DNA of 64,000 bases, taken from IMG/VR virus record IMGVR_UViG_3300005826_000069, positions 1 to 64,000 of that record; one strand, given 5' to 3'. The notes under the pieces were generated by a model that was not told the origin of the DNA, ran no database searches, and was given only the letters and a program-made list of their open reading frames with translations. The translations under genes were made by a program, and so were the position numbers. Origin of the DNA: a virus. Of this stretch, positions 27,221 through 34,827 are shown one piece after another. Each line of letters opens with the position of its first letter. Position 1 is the first letter of the stretch.

Positions 27221-29404
27221 CTAAAAGGTTGATATCGAGTCCACGGTCCAATTAGCGAAGACGGTGAGACCAGTCGAAGTGATTATTCTGTCTTGAGTAA
27301 ACGGCAAGTAACGAGTCACGTCACAACTCGCCTTGCGGCCTAATGGGTTTGTCGTCACGGTGCCACTGGCATATCGCCAGCGCACAAAATAGCTTGGCCC
27401 GTAAACCGAATTGATCGTCGTCTTTGACCATAAGGTGCTAAGGCCGCCAAGCTCAATATAATTCAGTCCAGAATTCTTGAAGTTGTTGGTGCCATCCACT
27501 GTTCCTGAGAAGTCAATCCATACTGAGCCGGTCCAGTATTGCCACGACCCGGTATATGTTCCAACACCCGCTTGCGATACATCGATCTTCATCCTGAAGA
27601 ACTGCTCAGACATGCCGAAGTAATACTCACCGGCTGACGCTGGCGCTCCGTTGAGAAACGTCATGTCGTCTACAGTCGAAGAGTTTGCCGCTGTTGTCTG
27701 ATCAGCGTATGAGCCATCCTTGAAGAAGATGGCGTAATTGGGTAAGCCCTGTTGCCGCGCCCTGACAATAACGTCGAGACCCGAAGGATTGAATGCGGAC
27801 TCGTAGTTGATCGTTGTGCTGATATCTCCACTCGCGTCTGCAAGCCCCTCAAAGATCACGTCGCCTTTCGTGACCGTGCCTACCGTCTCATCTGCGATAA
27901 CCTTGACTGCCGCGCCTTCGGTCAAGCCGGATACGACGATTGGTTGTGCGTTGTTGAGAGTTGTGCTGGTTCCTACCCCGGTCGTCCGAACCGTCGGGAT
28001 GTCTCCGCCATCAGTAATGTTGAACGTGACGGCTTTGCCCCCTTGGTTCCATAGCGCCGCCGTTGTTGTGCCGTCTGCTCCGAATCCGTTGAATGTATTT
28101 CCCTTTAGCTCCTGCGTGGCAGGAATTGCTGCGCTTCCGTAACCCGATGCGTCCACGTTGATGGCGTGCCCCGTCCCAAAAACGAAGCTGCAATATTTGA
28201 ATTGCGTAGTGTCGTTTGTGTACACATCATAAGTGGTAGTGCCATTAACGAACGTGCAACGAATGACCTCAAGGTTGACGACGCTGGCATTGAAACTTTC
28301 GTCGCCCCCATAGAAAACGTCGCATGAGCTGACTAGTGAGCTAATCCACGTTGTGTTGACCGTGATATCAGCATCGTTTTGAACCAGAACGCCGCCCACA
28401 TACATCTCTTGCGCGCCGACGAAAGTCGATCCGTAAATGTTCTGGTTGTACGCTTGCGCTGCAGTCGGAGCTGCGGTTGGCCCCTGCACTCTCCATGCCC
28501 AGTCGCCAAGGTCTGCAGCACTTGCGGAGATGGTCACACCCTGAGAGCCTGTTCGATCATCGCCAGTACCGGAAACCACGCCGAACGTCACGTTCACCGT
28601 CGCCGCTGTGGTTAGTGTTGCGTCCAGCACAAAGCCAAAAGATTGTGGATTCACGAACTCCATCGAGTCGATCAGGATGAGCGCATTGCTATCACTAAAG
28701 TCGCAGGTCGAGTACGTCGATGTCGCCCGGAAATGAATGCGCCCAGCAAGCACATATGACCCTCCCGGACCGAGCCTGAACGTGCCGTTGGCTATGCCGA
28801 GCTGGGTGTAGATGTCCGCGAAAGACCAGTCTGACGTTCCGGCGTTATCGCCCTCGATGATGATCGATGCCCCGGTCTGGGCCACGTAATAGATCGCGTC
28901 TATCCATGTATTGTCTGCATTTCGCGGCATCGTGCCGCCAGTAACAGAGCTGTACCCTACATGCTGAATCTGCGCAGCTGTTGGCGGGGTTCCGCCCGTT
29001 GCGTCCGCATTGGTCAGAATGTCTCCGATATTGATCACGAACAGCGTCCAGCCGCCTGCGATTGACTGGGGCCATGCGTCACTGCCTGCCACGTAGCGCT
29101 CTGCGAAATTCGCGACATTGGCCCCGGCTACACGTATCGCCATGCCTCCGTTCGCCTTGGTCGCTAACAGGCCGACGATACCGCTGTTGATCCAGATATA
29201 GAGATTGTCACTGGTCGTCAGGCCAATCGCAGAAGTGTTGTTGTACATCACATAGCGCCGTGAGCTGGTGATGTTCTCTGCAATAGAGCCTGTGCCCTCG
29301 ATGAATATCTCGGTGTCAAGCGTTGCGGACGACGTAGCCACCCAGTTGGTTGCTGAGTCGGCGGCTGTAAGCAGCGTCCTGCCGTCAGTTATCTGGCCAG
29401 CCAT
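27221..29404 (-). CDS. Large beta-rich tail-type protein, 727 aa
   Basis: Residues 1-150 resemble a carbohydrate-binding-like jelly roll (DNLYIWINSGIVGLLATKANGG, FVINIGD); residues 230-450 show short repeated strands as in a beta-helix (RFRLGPGG, FHFRATSTYSTCDFSD, LEVIRCTFVNG, FKYCSFVFG). C-terminal part contains FFRMKIDVSQAGVGTYTG. A tail spike or glycan-binding fibre is the likeliest role. The first 20 bases overlap the upstream gene. Confidence 0.65.
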   Translation of the reverse strand: MAGQITDGRTLLTAADSATNWVATSSATLDTEIFIEGTGSIAENITSSRRYVMYNNTSAIGLTTSDNLYIWINSGIVGLLATKANGGMAIRVAGANVANFAERYVAGSDAWPQSIAGGWTLFVINIGDILTNADATGGTPPTAAQIQHVGYSSVTGGTMPRNADNTWIDAIYYVAQTGASIIIEGDNAGTSDWSFADIYTQLGIANGTFRLGPGGSYVLAGRIHFRATSTYSTCDFSDSNALILIDSMEFVNPQSFGFVLDATLTTAATVNVTFGVVSGTGDDRTGSQGVTISASAADLGDWAWRVQGPTAAPTAAQAYNQNIYGSTFVGAQEMYVGGVLVQNDADITVNTTWISSLVSSCDVFYGGDESFNASVVNLEVIRCTFVNGTTTYDVYTNDTTQFKYCSFVFGTGHAINVDASGYGSAAIPATQELKGNTFNGFGADGTTTAALWNQGGKAVTFNITDGGDIPTVRTTGVGTSTTLNNAQPIVVSGLTEGAAVKVIADETVGTVTKGDVIFEGLADASGDISTTINYESAFNPSGLDVIVRARQQGLPNYAIFFKDGSYADQTTAANSSTVDDMTFLNGAPASAGEYYFGMSEQFFRMKIDVSQAGVGTYTGSWQYWTGSVWIDFSGTVDGTNNFKNSGLNYIELGGLSTLWSKTTINSVYGPSYFVRWRYASGTVTTNPLGRKASCDVTRYLPFTQDRIITSTGLTVFANWTVDSISTF

Positions 29405-29816
29405 GCTGCCTCCTATACTCGTACAGGAAGACAGCCCCTGCGTTCACGCTGTCCAGCTGGCAGGTCGGCATCGATTCGATGAATACCAAAGAGGCCCTAT
29501 CGAAGTTGGGCACCAGCTCTATCATCTGGTCGGTCATATGCTTGTGCGTGGGACCGAACACAAGCAGCGTATCGGCCCCGAAGGAGTAGTCTGACAGGGA
29601 GGCTTGGCCTTGGATGAACACGGCATCCTCTGGCTGAGCGATGACCACGTTGGCGCACTCCGGGGGGTTCCCGTCACTGCACCATCTCATCCTCCGCTTG
29701 TTTGCCCATGGGAAGTAGGAGTTCTCCTTCTTCACCCCGAACGCTGGCAGCACGTAACCCCATTGGTCGATGATCGCGTCATCGTCTTCGAGCACCAGCA
29801 CGCAGAGGTTCGTCAT
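29385..29816 (-). CDS. Hypothetical protein, 143 aa
   Basis: Alternating strands and helices in a Rossmann-like order: LCVLVLEDDDAIIDQWG, NVVIAQPEDAVFIQG, TLLVFGPTHKHMTDQMIEL, SLVFIESMPTCQLD. It could be a small alpha/beta enzyme or a chaperone for the neighbouring fibre. Not recognised. TGATG overlap with the collagen-like gene. Confidence 0.55.
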   Translation of the reverse strand: MTNLCVLVLEDDDAIIDQWGYVLPAFGVKKENSYFPWANKRRMRWCSDGNPPECANVVIAQPEDAVFIQGQASLSDYSFGADTLLVFGPTHKHMTDQMIELVPNFDRASLVFIESMPTCQLDSVNAGAVFLYEYRRQHGWPDN

Positions 29817-30412
29817 CAGGAATAGCTCAACGACGCGCGGTCGTCCCAGATGTTGTCGTATGCATCGTCTCCGTCAGCCCACTGAACGGACACGTCGTCA
29901 TCGCTCTGCAGGATCGTCCTGCTGATCCGCCACGATGCGGCAGAGGTTACGGTGCCGGGGTTTGCTTTCCCCGTGTAGATGATCTGCGGTGTCCCCGGAA
30001 GGAAGTCCACCTGAGTCGCCTGCGCCACGTTCCCGAATCCTCCTTGGTTCACCCAGACCCCGCCGATCTTGTCCCATACGTCGCCGTCGTCTGCAGAGAT
30101 CGCGATGTCCCCGTCAATGCCCAGTCCGCTCGATGGCGTTCCGGTAACCGTGTAAGTGCGGTTGCCGTTGGTGCCGTTCGAGCCGGGTGCGCCCGGAGGA
30201 CCAGAAGGACCAATCGGCCCCGGCGGACCCGGATCGCCAGTCGCGCCTTTTGGCGGAGCTGTGCTGTTCGAGCCGTCGTAGTAGCCCTCCTCGTACGCCT
30301 GCCAGCTTCCGGGGACAGTGGCTTGATTGTACGGGTTTTCCTTCGGCCTGCCATAGAGGGCATCGTAATACCCAGTGTCATAGGCCGTGCGGTTCTGCCC
30401 ACGGTAAGCCAT
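29816..30412 (-). CDS. Collagen-like fibre protein, 198 aa
   Basis: A Tyr-rich N-terminus (YDTGYYDALYG, then YEEGYYDG) is followed by about ten Gly-X-Y triplets (GDPGPPGPIGPSGPPGAPG), then a beta-rich C-terminal head (YTVTGTPSSGLGIDGDI, IYTGKANPGTVTSAASW). Short collagen-like stalks are common trimerisation elements in phage fibres. Overlaps neighbours as TGATG and TAATG. Confidence 0.75.
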   Translation of the reverse strand: MAYRGQNRTAYDTGYYDALYGRPKENPYNQATVPGSWQAYEEGYYDGSNSTAPPKGATGDPGPPGPIGPSGPPGAPGSNGTNGNRTYTVTGTPSSGLGIDGDIAISADDGDVWDKIGGVWVNQGGFGNVAQATQVDFLPGTPQIIYTGKANPGTVTSAASWRISRTILQSDDDVSVQWADGDDAYDNIWDDRASLSYS

Positions 30413-30735
30413 TAGTCAGTCTCGCCCTGCCTGTGACGGTGCGGAGGAATGCACCCAGAGGCCAGTGCCCGAGCCATGTCTTCGTCAGCGGTTGCGCTTT
30501 TTTCCATGGCCCGAGTGATCGCCATCTGCCCCTGATTGATCTTGATCAGCGTCTCCGCCACGATCTGATTTGATTTGGCCAACGCGCTGATCGCCTCGCT
30601 GTAGTTTTGCAGCTGCGTTGTCGCCAAGTTGTAGAGGCCGATCAGGATCAGCGCCGCGAGCGCCAGCCCTCCAACCCTGTCTAGCTCCCTCAGCCTCTGG
30701 CTCCACACGTCTTTTGATTGTTCCTCTGTTACCAC
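30412..30735 (-). CDS. Membrane protein with coiled coil, 107 aa
   Basis: A GTG start is chosen because GGAG lies 8 bases upstream; a longer frame reads through a terminator hairpin. One strong transmembrane segment (GGLALAALILIGLYNLA, residues 20-37) is followed by a helical polar domain (YSEAISALAKSNQIVAETLIKI). It is the first gene after a terminator, at the head of the late structural block. It could be a holin-like or superinfection protein; no proof. Confidence 0.6.
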   Translation of the reverse strand: MVTEEQSKDVWSQRLRELDRVGGLALAALILIGLYNLATTQLQNYSEAISALAKSNQIVAETLIKINQGQMAITRAMEKSATADEDMARALASGCIPPHRHRQGETD

Positions 30736-30747
30736 TTCCGTGACTCC

Positions 30748-30781
30748 AATAAAAAGGGGACAGCCGTTAAGCAGTCCCCTT
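30748..30781 (-). terminator. Rho-independent terminator
   Basis: AAGGGGAC pairs with GTCCCCTT around a 12-base loop, and on the minus strand the stem is followed by TTTTTATT. It ends minus-strand transcription coming from the 31-38 kb accessory genes just before the late structural block, so that block likely has its own control or uses antitermination. Confidence 0.75.
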
Positions 30782-30822
30782 GTTTCGGAGCGCCAGCGCG
30801 AGCCGGGGCTTCCCATCCAGAT

Positions 30823-30981
30823 TCAGTCTATAACCAGCCCAGCGCGCAGGCAACCTGCCATCCAAGCAAGCCAAGCAAGATTGTCCACCAAAGTATTCTG
30901 TAAGCACGCTGCGCCCTCTGGGGACACAAGCGCAACAGTGGTGGGAAGTCCGGTATGGGTATCACTGGGCGCAAACGTCAT
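30823..30981 (-). CDS. Micropeptide, 52 aa
   Basis: The ATG overlaps the upstream stop as ATGA and has GGAGG in front, so initiation is well supported. The peptide ends with WLAWMAGCLRAGLVID. Over the same bases a second frame encodes a more hydrophobic stretch (ILWWTILLGLLGWQVACALG), a better membrane segment, but without a clear start. Either a small membrane-associated peptide or a site with two overlapping frames. Confidence 0.45.
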   Translation of the reverse strand: MTFAPSDTHTGLPTTVALVSPEGAACLQNTLVDNLAWLAWMAGCLRAGLVID

Positions 30982-31382
30982 CCCTCCATTACGAGTTTAG
31001 CACTTCCATGGTCAGGTTCCGCAAGCCTCTTCCAGTGTTCCAGCTCATCGATCAGGTTCTTGTGCGGTGCAGTTGGAGGCCTCCTCCATCCATACCGCTT
31101 CACCATCGCCTCCACCCGGTCCCAAGACGGCTCCGTTAAGGCTCCTCCCTCGATCTGGGAGCGCGACCGCCCACGCAGGAAACCGTACGCCAAGTGGGTA
31201 GCACGAGCTTCCTCCCTGACGTTCTGGGTTCGGTGACTGTGCAGTCCGCTCAAGGTGCCCTCCCACCCCGCTGGTCGTTTTGGGACGGGTCGGCTCTTGA
31301 GGCGGCACTCTTCTCTCCTGATGATTCTGGCCTCTTCAGCCAGCGACTTCACTTTGACTTTGAGATATGTGATTCCGTACAT
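30978..31382 (-). CDS. Basic hypothetical protein, 134 aa
   Basis: Arg/Lys-rich, starting MYGITYLKVKVKSLAEEARI with GGAG 6 bases upstream. Later parts contain RATHLAYGFLRGRSRSQIE and VEAMVKRYGWRRPP, which looks like a folded nucleic-acid-binding type domain. Family not known to me. The 160 bases upstream hold no gene I can support; one open frame there (NWRRIDRAVKTGLRC) lacks a start codon. Confidence 0.6.
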   Translation of the reverse strand: MYGITYLKVKVKSLAEEARIIRREECRLKSRPVPKRPAGWEGTLSGLHSHRTQNVREEARATHLAYGFLRGRSRSQIEGGALTEPSWDRVEAMVKRYGWRRPPTAPHKNLIDELEHWKRLAEPDHGSAKLVMEG

Positions 31383-31544
31383 GATGCTCTCCAACTACTG
31401 GATTCAAATGGTTTGGTATTTGACTAGCAGTTGGGTACGGGCGGGTCTCTACACGATTCAGCTCATCGTCCTGTCCTCCGTGTTGATCAAGGCACCTAAG
31501 CCCAGTCTTGACAGCACGGTCAATCCTGCGCCAGTTGGGCGACC

Positions 31545-31892
31545 TCAGTCAAGCCGCAGCCTGACCTCGGTGAAGTCTTCGGTGTACGTCAGGGTTCCGC
31601 TGTCTCCCACGCACAGATTGTGCCCTCGATTTGGCTCTATCTGGTCCAAGCCTATCCATGCGTAGAACGGCGGCTCGTTGTCCCCGTAATCGACGTATGC
31701 GCCGAACTTCCACATCTCTCGCCCAGTGTTATTGAAGTTCGGCACGCACACCGTCAGGCATCCGCGCTTTGAGAAAGTGGAGAGCGCTGAGGGAGTCGAA
31801 CCCTCGCGGGACTGGGATTGAAAGCCCTCCCGCTCGCCTGAAGCGCCCTTGTGTTGCAGCCATTCGCTGTATGTGAATTCTGCCTTGTGCAT
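31545..31892 (-). CDS. Hypothetical protein read through a tRNA-like sequence, 115 aa
   Basis: The start ATG has GGAGG 7 bases upstream and a TGATG overlap with the preceding frame, so translation from here is plausible. Residues 15-38 (KGASGEREGFQSQSREGSTPSA) are the translation of a tRNA-like sequence, while residues 50-115 (VPNFNNTGREMWKFGAYVDYG) look like a normal small beta domain. Either the reading frame absorbed a tRNA-like element, or the real protein starts at the ATG for MWKFGAYVDYG (base 31715). Function unknown. Confidence 0.5.
   Translation of the reverse strand: MHKAEFTYSEWLQHKGASGEREGFQSQSREGSTPSALSTFSKRGCLTVCVPNFNNTGREMWKFGAYVDYGDNEPPFYAWIGLDQIEPNRGHNLCVGDSGTLTYTEDFTEVRLRLD
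31778..31848 (-). tRNA. tRNA-like sequence with CCA end and no normal D arm
   Basis: On the minus strand the 7-base ends GGGCGCT and AGCGCTC pair fully (one G-U), followed by T and CCA. The T arm is canonical: GAGGG, loop TTCGACT, CCCTC. The 36 bases between do not give a normal D arm; instead GCGGGA-GGG pairs with CCC-AG-TCCCGC around CTTTCAAT, which holds a possible UUC (Glu) anticodon. At 71 bases it is short. It could be a degenerate tRNA, a tRNA mimic or a broken insertion. A covariance-model search would decide. Confidence 0.4.
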
Positions 31893-32028
31893 CACTCTGC
31901 CTCCAAGGCTTTGCGGTTCGCATTCTGTACGTCACGCTGTTTCTGGCAGTCCAACTTGAAAATGATCTGATTTATAAATTTCGCTGGAACCGTGCCTTGC
32001 GGGTGTGTTCGCGGTAGTCGTCGTTCAT
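31892..32028 (-). pseudogene. Small gene apparently split by a one-base shift
   Basis: An ATG overlapping the upstream stop (ATGA) opens MNDDYREHTRKARFQRNL and then hits TAA at 31972. A second frame continues at the same place as FINQIIFKLDCQKQRDVQ and ends in a TGATG overlap with the next gene. Joined, the two halves read as one sensible 45-residue protein, so a one-base indel (real or from sequencing) is likely. Confidence 0.4.
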
Positions 32029-32222
32029 GATCCTGCCTCCTCTATCATTGTGTCCAATATTGACTGCGCCCTGTCGATGCACAGGCGCGCCGCCGCAACC
32101 CGATGCCGCGCGGCAACCAGACTATCTCTGTCGATGCTGCGCTCGATGCATGCGCGTGTCAGGCCTATCTCATCCTCGGCATGTTGCAGCTCTGGGTATA
32201 ACTTTCGTGTCTGCGTTGTCAC
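32025..32222 (-). CDS. Small helical protein, 65 aa
   Basis: Fully helical, with QHAEDEIGLTRACIERSID and RVAAARLCIDRAQSILDTM; likely a three-helix bundle or coil. Overlaps its neighbours by 4 bases on each side. Not recognised. Confidence 0.6.
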   Translation of the reverse strand: MTTQTRKLYPELQHAEDEIGLTRACIERSIDRDSLVAARHRVAAARLCIDRAQSILDTMIEEAGS

Positions 32223-32452
32223 AGGTTCTCTCCTTTCCAGTGCTTTTCTGGCGATGATGGTTGTTCTTCTAGGCAGGGGAAAGCGTTGGCAATGCTTGCT
32301 ATTTCCTCAAGCGCCTCACGCAGCCGTTTGTTTTCGGCCTCCAGTTCTTCGATGCGGCAGACACGACACTCACTACCTTCTGTGCATAGATGTTTATCGC
32401 AGTTTGAATAGCTGACCCACTGTTTACCGTTTGCTTGTTTACCAGTGCTCAT
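32219..32452 (-). CDS. Cys-rich plus coiled-coil protein, 77 aa
   Basis: Starts at MSTGKQANGKQW, preceded by GGGGAG. A short Cys/His cluster (NCDKHLCTEGSECRVCR) that could bind zinc is followed by a leucine-zipper coil IEELEAENKRLREALEEIA. The same coil sequence occurs in the next upstream protein, so the two may pair. Function unknown. Confidence 0.6.
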   Translation of the reverse strand: MSTGKQANGKQWVSYSNCDKHLCTEGSECRVCRIEELEAENKRLREALEEIASIANAFPCLEEQPSSPEKHWKGENL

Positions 32453-32801
32453 CACTCCCCTCCAAGGCTTTGCGCGCAGTAGCCTGACAACACGAAACGG
32501 TATGCCCTTCACAACTGGCTATCTGCTCCAGCGCCTCACGCAGCCGCTTGATTATTTTGAATCGTTCATCAGCGGCAGCCCTTGCTAATTTCAGTGCATC
32601 CCGCCTCGCATCACACGCCTCACGCAGCCGCTTGTTTTCGGCTTCCAGTTCTCCGATGCGCCGAACCAGATATGTGTCGTAGTTATCCTGATCGCGGCAC
32701 AGGTATGCGATCCGCGCTTCCAGTTCTGCGATGCGATTGTCTTTCCGGTTCAGTATCCTTTCAACGTCGGTAATGAACTCTATGCTGTCCTCATACATCA
32801 C
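32439..32801 (-). CDS. Coiled-coil protein, 120 aa
   Basis: Nearly continuous heptads: RIAELEARIAYLCRDQ, then IGELEAENKRLREACDA, then IKRLREALEQIASCEGH. Shares ELEAENKRLREA with its downstream neighbour. The C-terminal Cys/His group (CEGHTVSCCQA) may bind metal. Starts with ATGATG and overlaps the 91-aa gene by 4 bases. Confidence 0.6.
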   Translation of the reverse strand: MMYEDSIEFITDVERILNRKDNRIAELEARIAYLCRDQDNYDTYLVRRIGELEAENKRLREACDARRDALKLARAAADERFKIIKRLREALEQIASCEGHTVSCCQATARKALEGSDEHW

Positions 32802-33073
32802 GCCCCCTCCAGCATTGCATAAGCCGCATCACGCACTGCGGTGCAGAAGTCGGCGGTTGCTGGTTGTTCTCCAAGCTCATCATTGAAAAGCGCCCACTCG
32901 AATACACCGAAGCAATTAAAATTATCAACGACTGCTTTGGCTCCTGCTTTCGTAAAAGCGTTTTCTGTGGCCATGATTTTCTCATTAAGATGACTTCGCC
33001 ATGAGCCGTCGAATAAGTACCAGTTCCCCATCCACTCCGCGACGCGGGTGATCTTGTCTGCGTTGTCAATCAT
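32798..33073 (-). CDS. Hypothetical protein, 91 aa
   Basis: Start at MIDNADKITRVAEWMG is supported by GGGAG 6 bases upstream and a short overlap with the zinc-knuckle gene. Motifs include WYLFDGSWRSH and FTKAGAKAVVDNFNCFGVFEWALF. Its layout (start with an acronym-like locus test on field capacity) is that of small globular accessory proteins. Not recognised. Confidence 0.55.
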   Translation of the reverse strand: MIDNADKITRVAEWMGNWYLFDGSWRSHLNEKIMATENAFTKAGAKAVVDNFNCFGVFEWALFNDELGEQPATADFCTAVRDAAYAMLEGA

Positions 33074-33260
33074 TTGGTGCTCCCGGAGCATAGTGTTCAC
33101 CCCAGCTACCATCATAATCAGGGTCACCCCCCCTCGCCAAATAAGCGTAACGCCCACGAGGGTTGTGCCTGTTGTGGTATCTGTCTTTGTGTTTGTTACA
33201 ACAGAACCGGCGACGCGCTGACTTGTTGCAGCCCTCAAGTTCACATATCTTGTCACTCAT
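33066..33260 (-). CDS. Small zinc-finger-like protein, 64 aa
   Basis: Begins MSDKICELEGC, overlapping the upstream stop as ATGA. The Cys/His pattern C-x4-C-x7-C-C-x2-H (CELEGCNKSARRRFCCNKH) is a compact zinc-binding finger seen in phage accessory proteins, followed by a basic then Gly/Asp-rich tail. Probable nucleic-acid or protein binder. Confidence 0.6.
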   Translation of the reverse strand: MSDKICELEGCNKSARRRFCCNKHKDRYHNRHNPRGRYAYLARGGDPDYDGSWGEHYAPGAPND

Positions 33261-33973
33261 CACTTTCTCCCTGATTGCCTTAATCCATGCGCAAGCATGG
33301 CGACTAACCGCATATTTTGCTTTTCCCGTGCCGCAGCCATTGCCGCATCCCATGCCGCAGCCCATGCCGCAGCCCGCGCATCCCGTGCCGCAGCCCGTGC
33401 CGAAGCCTCTGCCGAAGCCATTGCCGAAGCCATTGCCGCATTCCATGCCGCAGCCCGTGCCGAAGCCTCTGCCGAAGCCTCTGCCGAAGCCATTGCCGCA
33501 GCCCGTGCCGCAGCCCGCTCAGCCCGTGCCGCAGCCCGTGCCGCAGCCCGTGCCGCAGCCCGTGCCGCATCCCATGCCGAAGCCCGTGCCGCATCGCGGA
33601 TAGATGCATCACCGGTTTTCAGGTAGCGCACGACAATATCGGGCGCATCCCATAGGTGGATAACATCAAGAGCGCAAAGCCGGGAAAATCTGTACAGCGT
33701 ATCAGTGGCGTCGAATCCGACAAGGTAGGTTCTTTCGGTGGCGCATGATTTGTCATCATCATGGATTACCTGCCCACCTAGCGTGACTTTCCAGAGATAA
33801 GGGCCGGGAGCATATCTAAGCGCATCAATAGCCCGCTTGGATGCGTGTAGGCCATTCGCACACATGACTGGATCGCCTTCTACTTTGTGCGTGATACCGG
33901 CTTTTATGATTCGACCGTCGCCATAGCTCAACCGCTTATCTTCGCGGCTGAAATAGTAATATGTTTGCATCAC
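33260..33973 (-). CDS. Accessory protein with Ala-rich repeat tail, 237 aa
   Basis: Residues 1-125 form a globular domain with YYFSREDKRLSYGDGR, MCANGLHASKRAIDALRYAPG and a strand pair LYRFSRLCALDVIHLW, similar to a phage domain I recall as DUF7666. Residues 130-225 are a helix of Ala with regularly spaced Arg, Trp, Glu and Asp (AARAAAWDAARAAARAAARA). This tail follows a repeat at DNA level and could vary in length. Function unknown. Confidence 0.65.
   Translation of the reverse strand: MMQTYYYFSREDKRLSYGDGRIIKAGITHKVEGDPVMCANGLHASKRAIDALRYAPGPYLWKVTLGGQVIHDDDKSCATERTYLVGFDATDTLYRFSRLCALDVIHLWDAPDIVVRYLKTGDASIRDAARASAWDAARAAARAAARAAARAERAAARAAAMASAEASAEASARAAAWNAAMASAMASAEASARAAARDARAAAWAAAWDAAMAAAREKQNMRLVAMLAHGLRQSGRK
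33331..33600. repeat. GCC-rich short tandem repeat (hexamer/12-mer units)
   Basis: About 270 bases made of units such as GCCGCAGCCCGT, GCCGAAGCC and GCCGCATCCCATGCC. The minus strand reads it as an Ala-rich helix; the same repeats leave most of the other frames open, producing artificial Pro- or Arg-rich readings. Slippage could change its length between relatives. Confidence 0.85.
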
Positions 33974-34221
33974 TTATCCCTCGGGACAGCAAATATTTTC
34001 AGACTGTCCCCTGAAAACTTGGCCACAAGGGCGCAGCCGAGCCGGATTGCAGTCGAAAAACTACCCTTTGCCTCTGGGCCTACACAGGGAAACTTAACGA
34101 TGAATACACCGCCGGGATAGTCTTGCGCATACACGCGATGCCGGACGCGCTCACGATCTTCCAGTTCACGCACCCGCTTGCGAAGTCGCCGTGCTTCGGC
34201 CTGTGATATTGGCTTACTCAT
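33970..34221 (-). CDS. Hypothetical protein, 83 aa
   Basis: A basic helical N-terminus (QAEARRLRKRVRELEDRER) is followed by a beta domain (GGVFIVKFPCVGPEAKGSFS, LVAKFSGDSLKIFAV). Could bind nucleic acid; not recognised. Overlaps the Ala-rich gene by 4 bases. Confidence 0.55.
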   Translation of the reverse strand: MSKPISQAEARRLRKRVRELEDRERVRHRVYAQDYPGGVFIVKFPCVGPEAKGSFSTAIRLGCALVAKFSGDSLKIFAVPRDK

Positions 34222-34223
34222 TA

Positions 34224-34496
34224 CTAACCCCCCAATAGTACTGCGTCTATTTCTTCAAGCAGCGCGTTGAGCGTTGGGTCTTCCAATGGACAGCCATATT
34301 CACCAAGTACATTGCTTATTCGTTCTAGCGTCGCTTCCAGTTCTTCGATGCGGCCCTTTAGCTTAATGGCCCCCTCGCTGGCGTAGAGAAGCGCCTGCTG
34401 CTCGCTGGTGCGCTCTTTCTGCGGGGTTTCCTCTGCCGCCTTTACCAGCTTCTCCTGAACGGATTGGTCGAACTTATGTCCAAAATCTATAGCCAT
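34224..34496 (-). CDS. Hypothetical helical protein, 90 aa
   Basis: Start at MAIDFGHKFDQS, with GGGAGG 7 bases upstream. Helical with LKGRIEELEATLERISNVLG, another short coil of the type found in the nearby small proteins, and an acidic C-terminus. Confidence 0.55.
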   Translation of the reverse strand: MAIDFGHKFDQSVQEKLVKAAEETPQKERTSEQQALLYASEGAIKLKGRIEELEATLERISNVLGEYGCPLEDPTLNALLEEIDAVLLGG

Positions 34497-34577
34497 AACG
34501 ATGCCTCCCTGAGTGGTCAATCAAGGATATCAAATAGTGATAAAAAAGATAGCACTTCCTGTGGATGTCAGGGTGCT

Positions 34578-34826
34578 TTACTTGATGTTCATGCCGCCGT
34601 GGTAATGCGCCATGCGCTTCATGTCGGCCAGAGCATCGGCCAGCTGCTTGACCGTGTTCTCCAGCGCGCCTAGCCGCATCTCCATGCTCGCTATGGCAGA
34701 GTTCCTGAACGGATTGAACTCCAGAGACTCAGCGAAAGACGCTTCCCCAGCCATGCCCTGCGCATGAGCACACAGCGAGCATGACTGGGGATTGTTCCCG
34801 TGACGACATGGGTCGATGGTCGGCAC
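34578..34826 (-). CDS. Small protein with Cys/His motif and coil, 82 aa
   Basis: A GTG start one base after the previous stop. CRHGNNPQSCSLCAHAQ gives a possible zinc site, then a coil MEMRLGALENTVKQLADAL. Together with its zinc-ribbon neighbour it may be a small complex. Not recognised. Confidence 0.55.
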   Translation of the reverse strand: MPTIDPCRHGNNPQSCSLCAHAQGMAGEASFAESLEFNPFRNSAIASMEMRLGALENTVKQLADALADMKRMAHYHGGMNIK

Positions 34827-34827
34827 G

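Noticed and set aside
33331-33600. Possible CRISPR array
   Set aside because: Units are short, contiguous and coding, with no unique spacers between equal repeats.
33163-33626. Several Pro-, Ala- and Arg-rich frames over the GCC repeat
   Set aside because: The repeat opens many frames by composition; only the minus-strand frame carries a folded domain and a coupled start.
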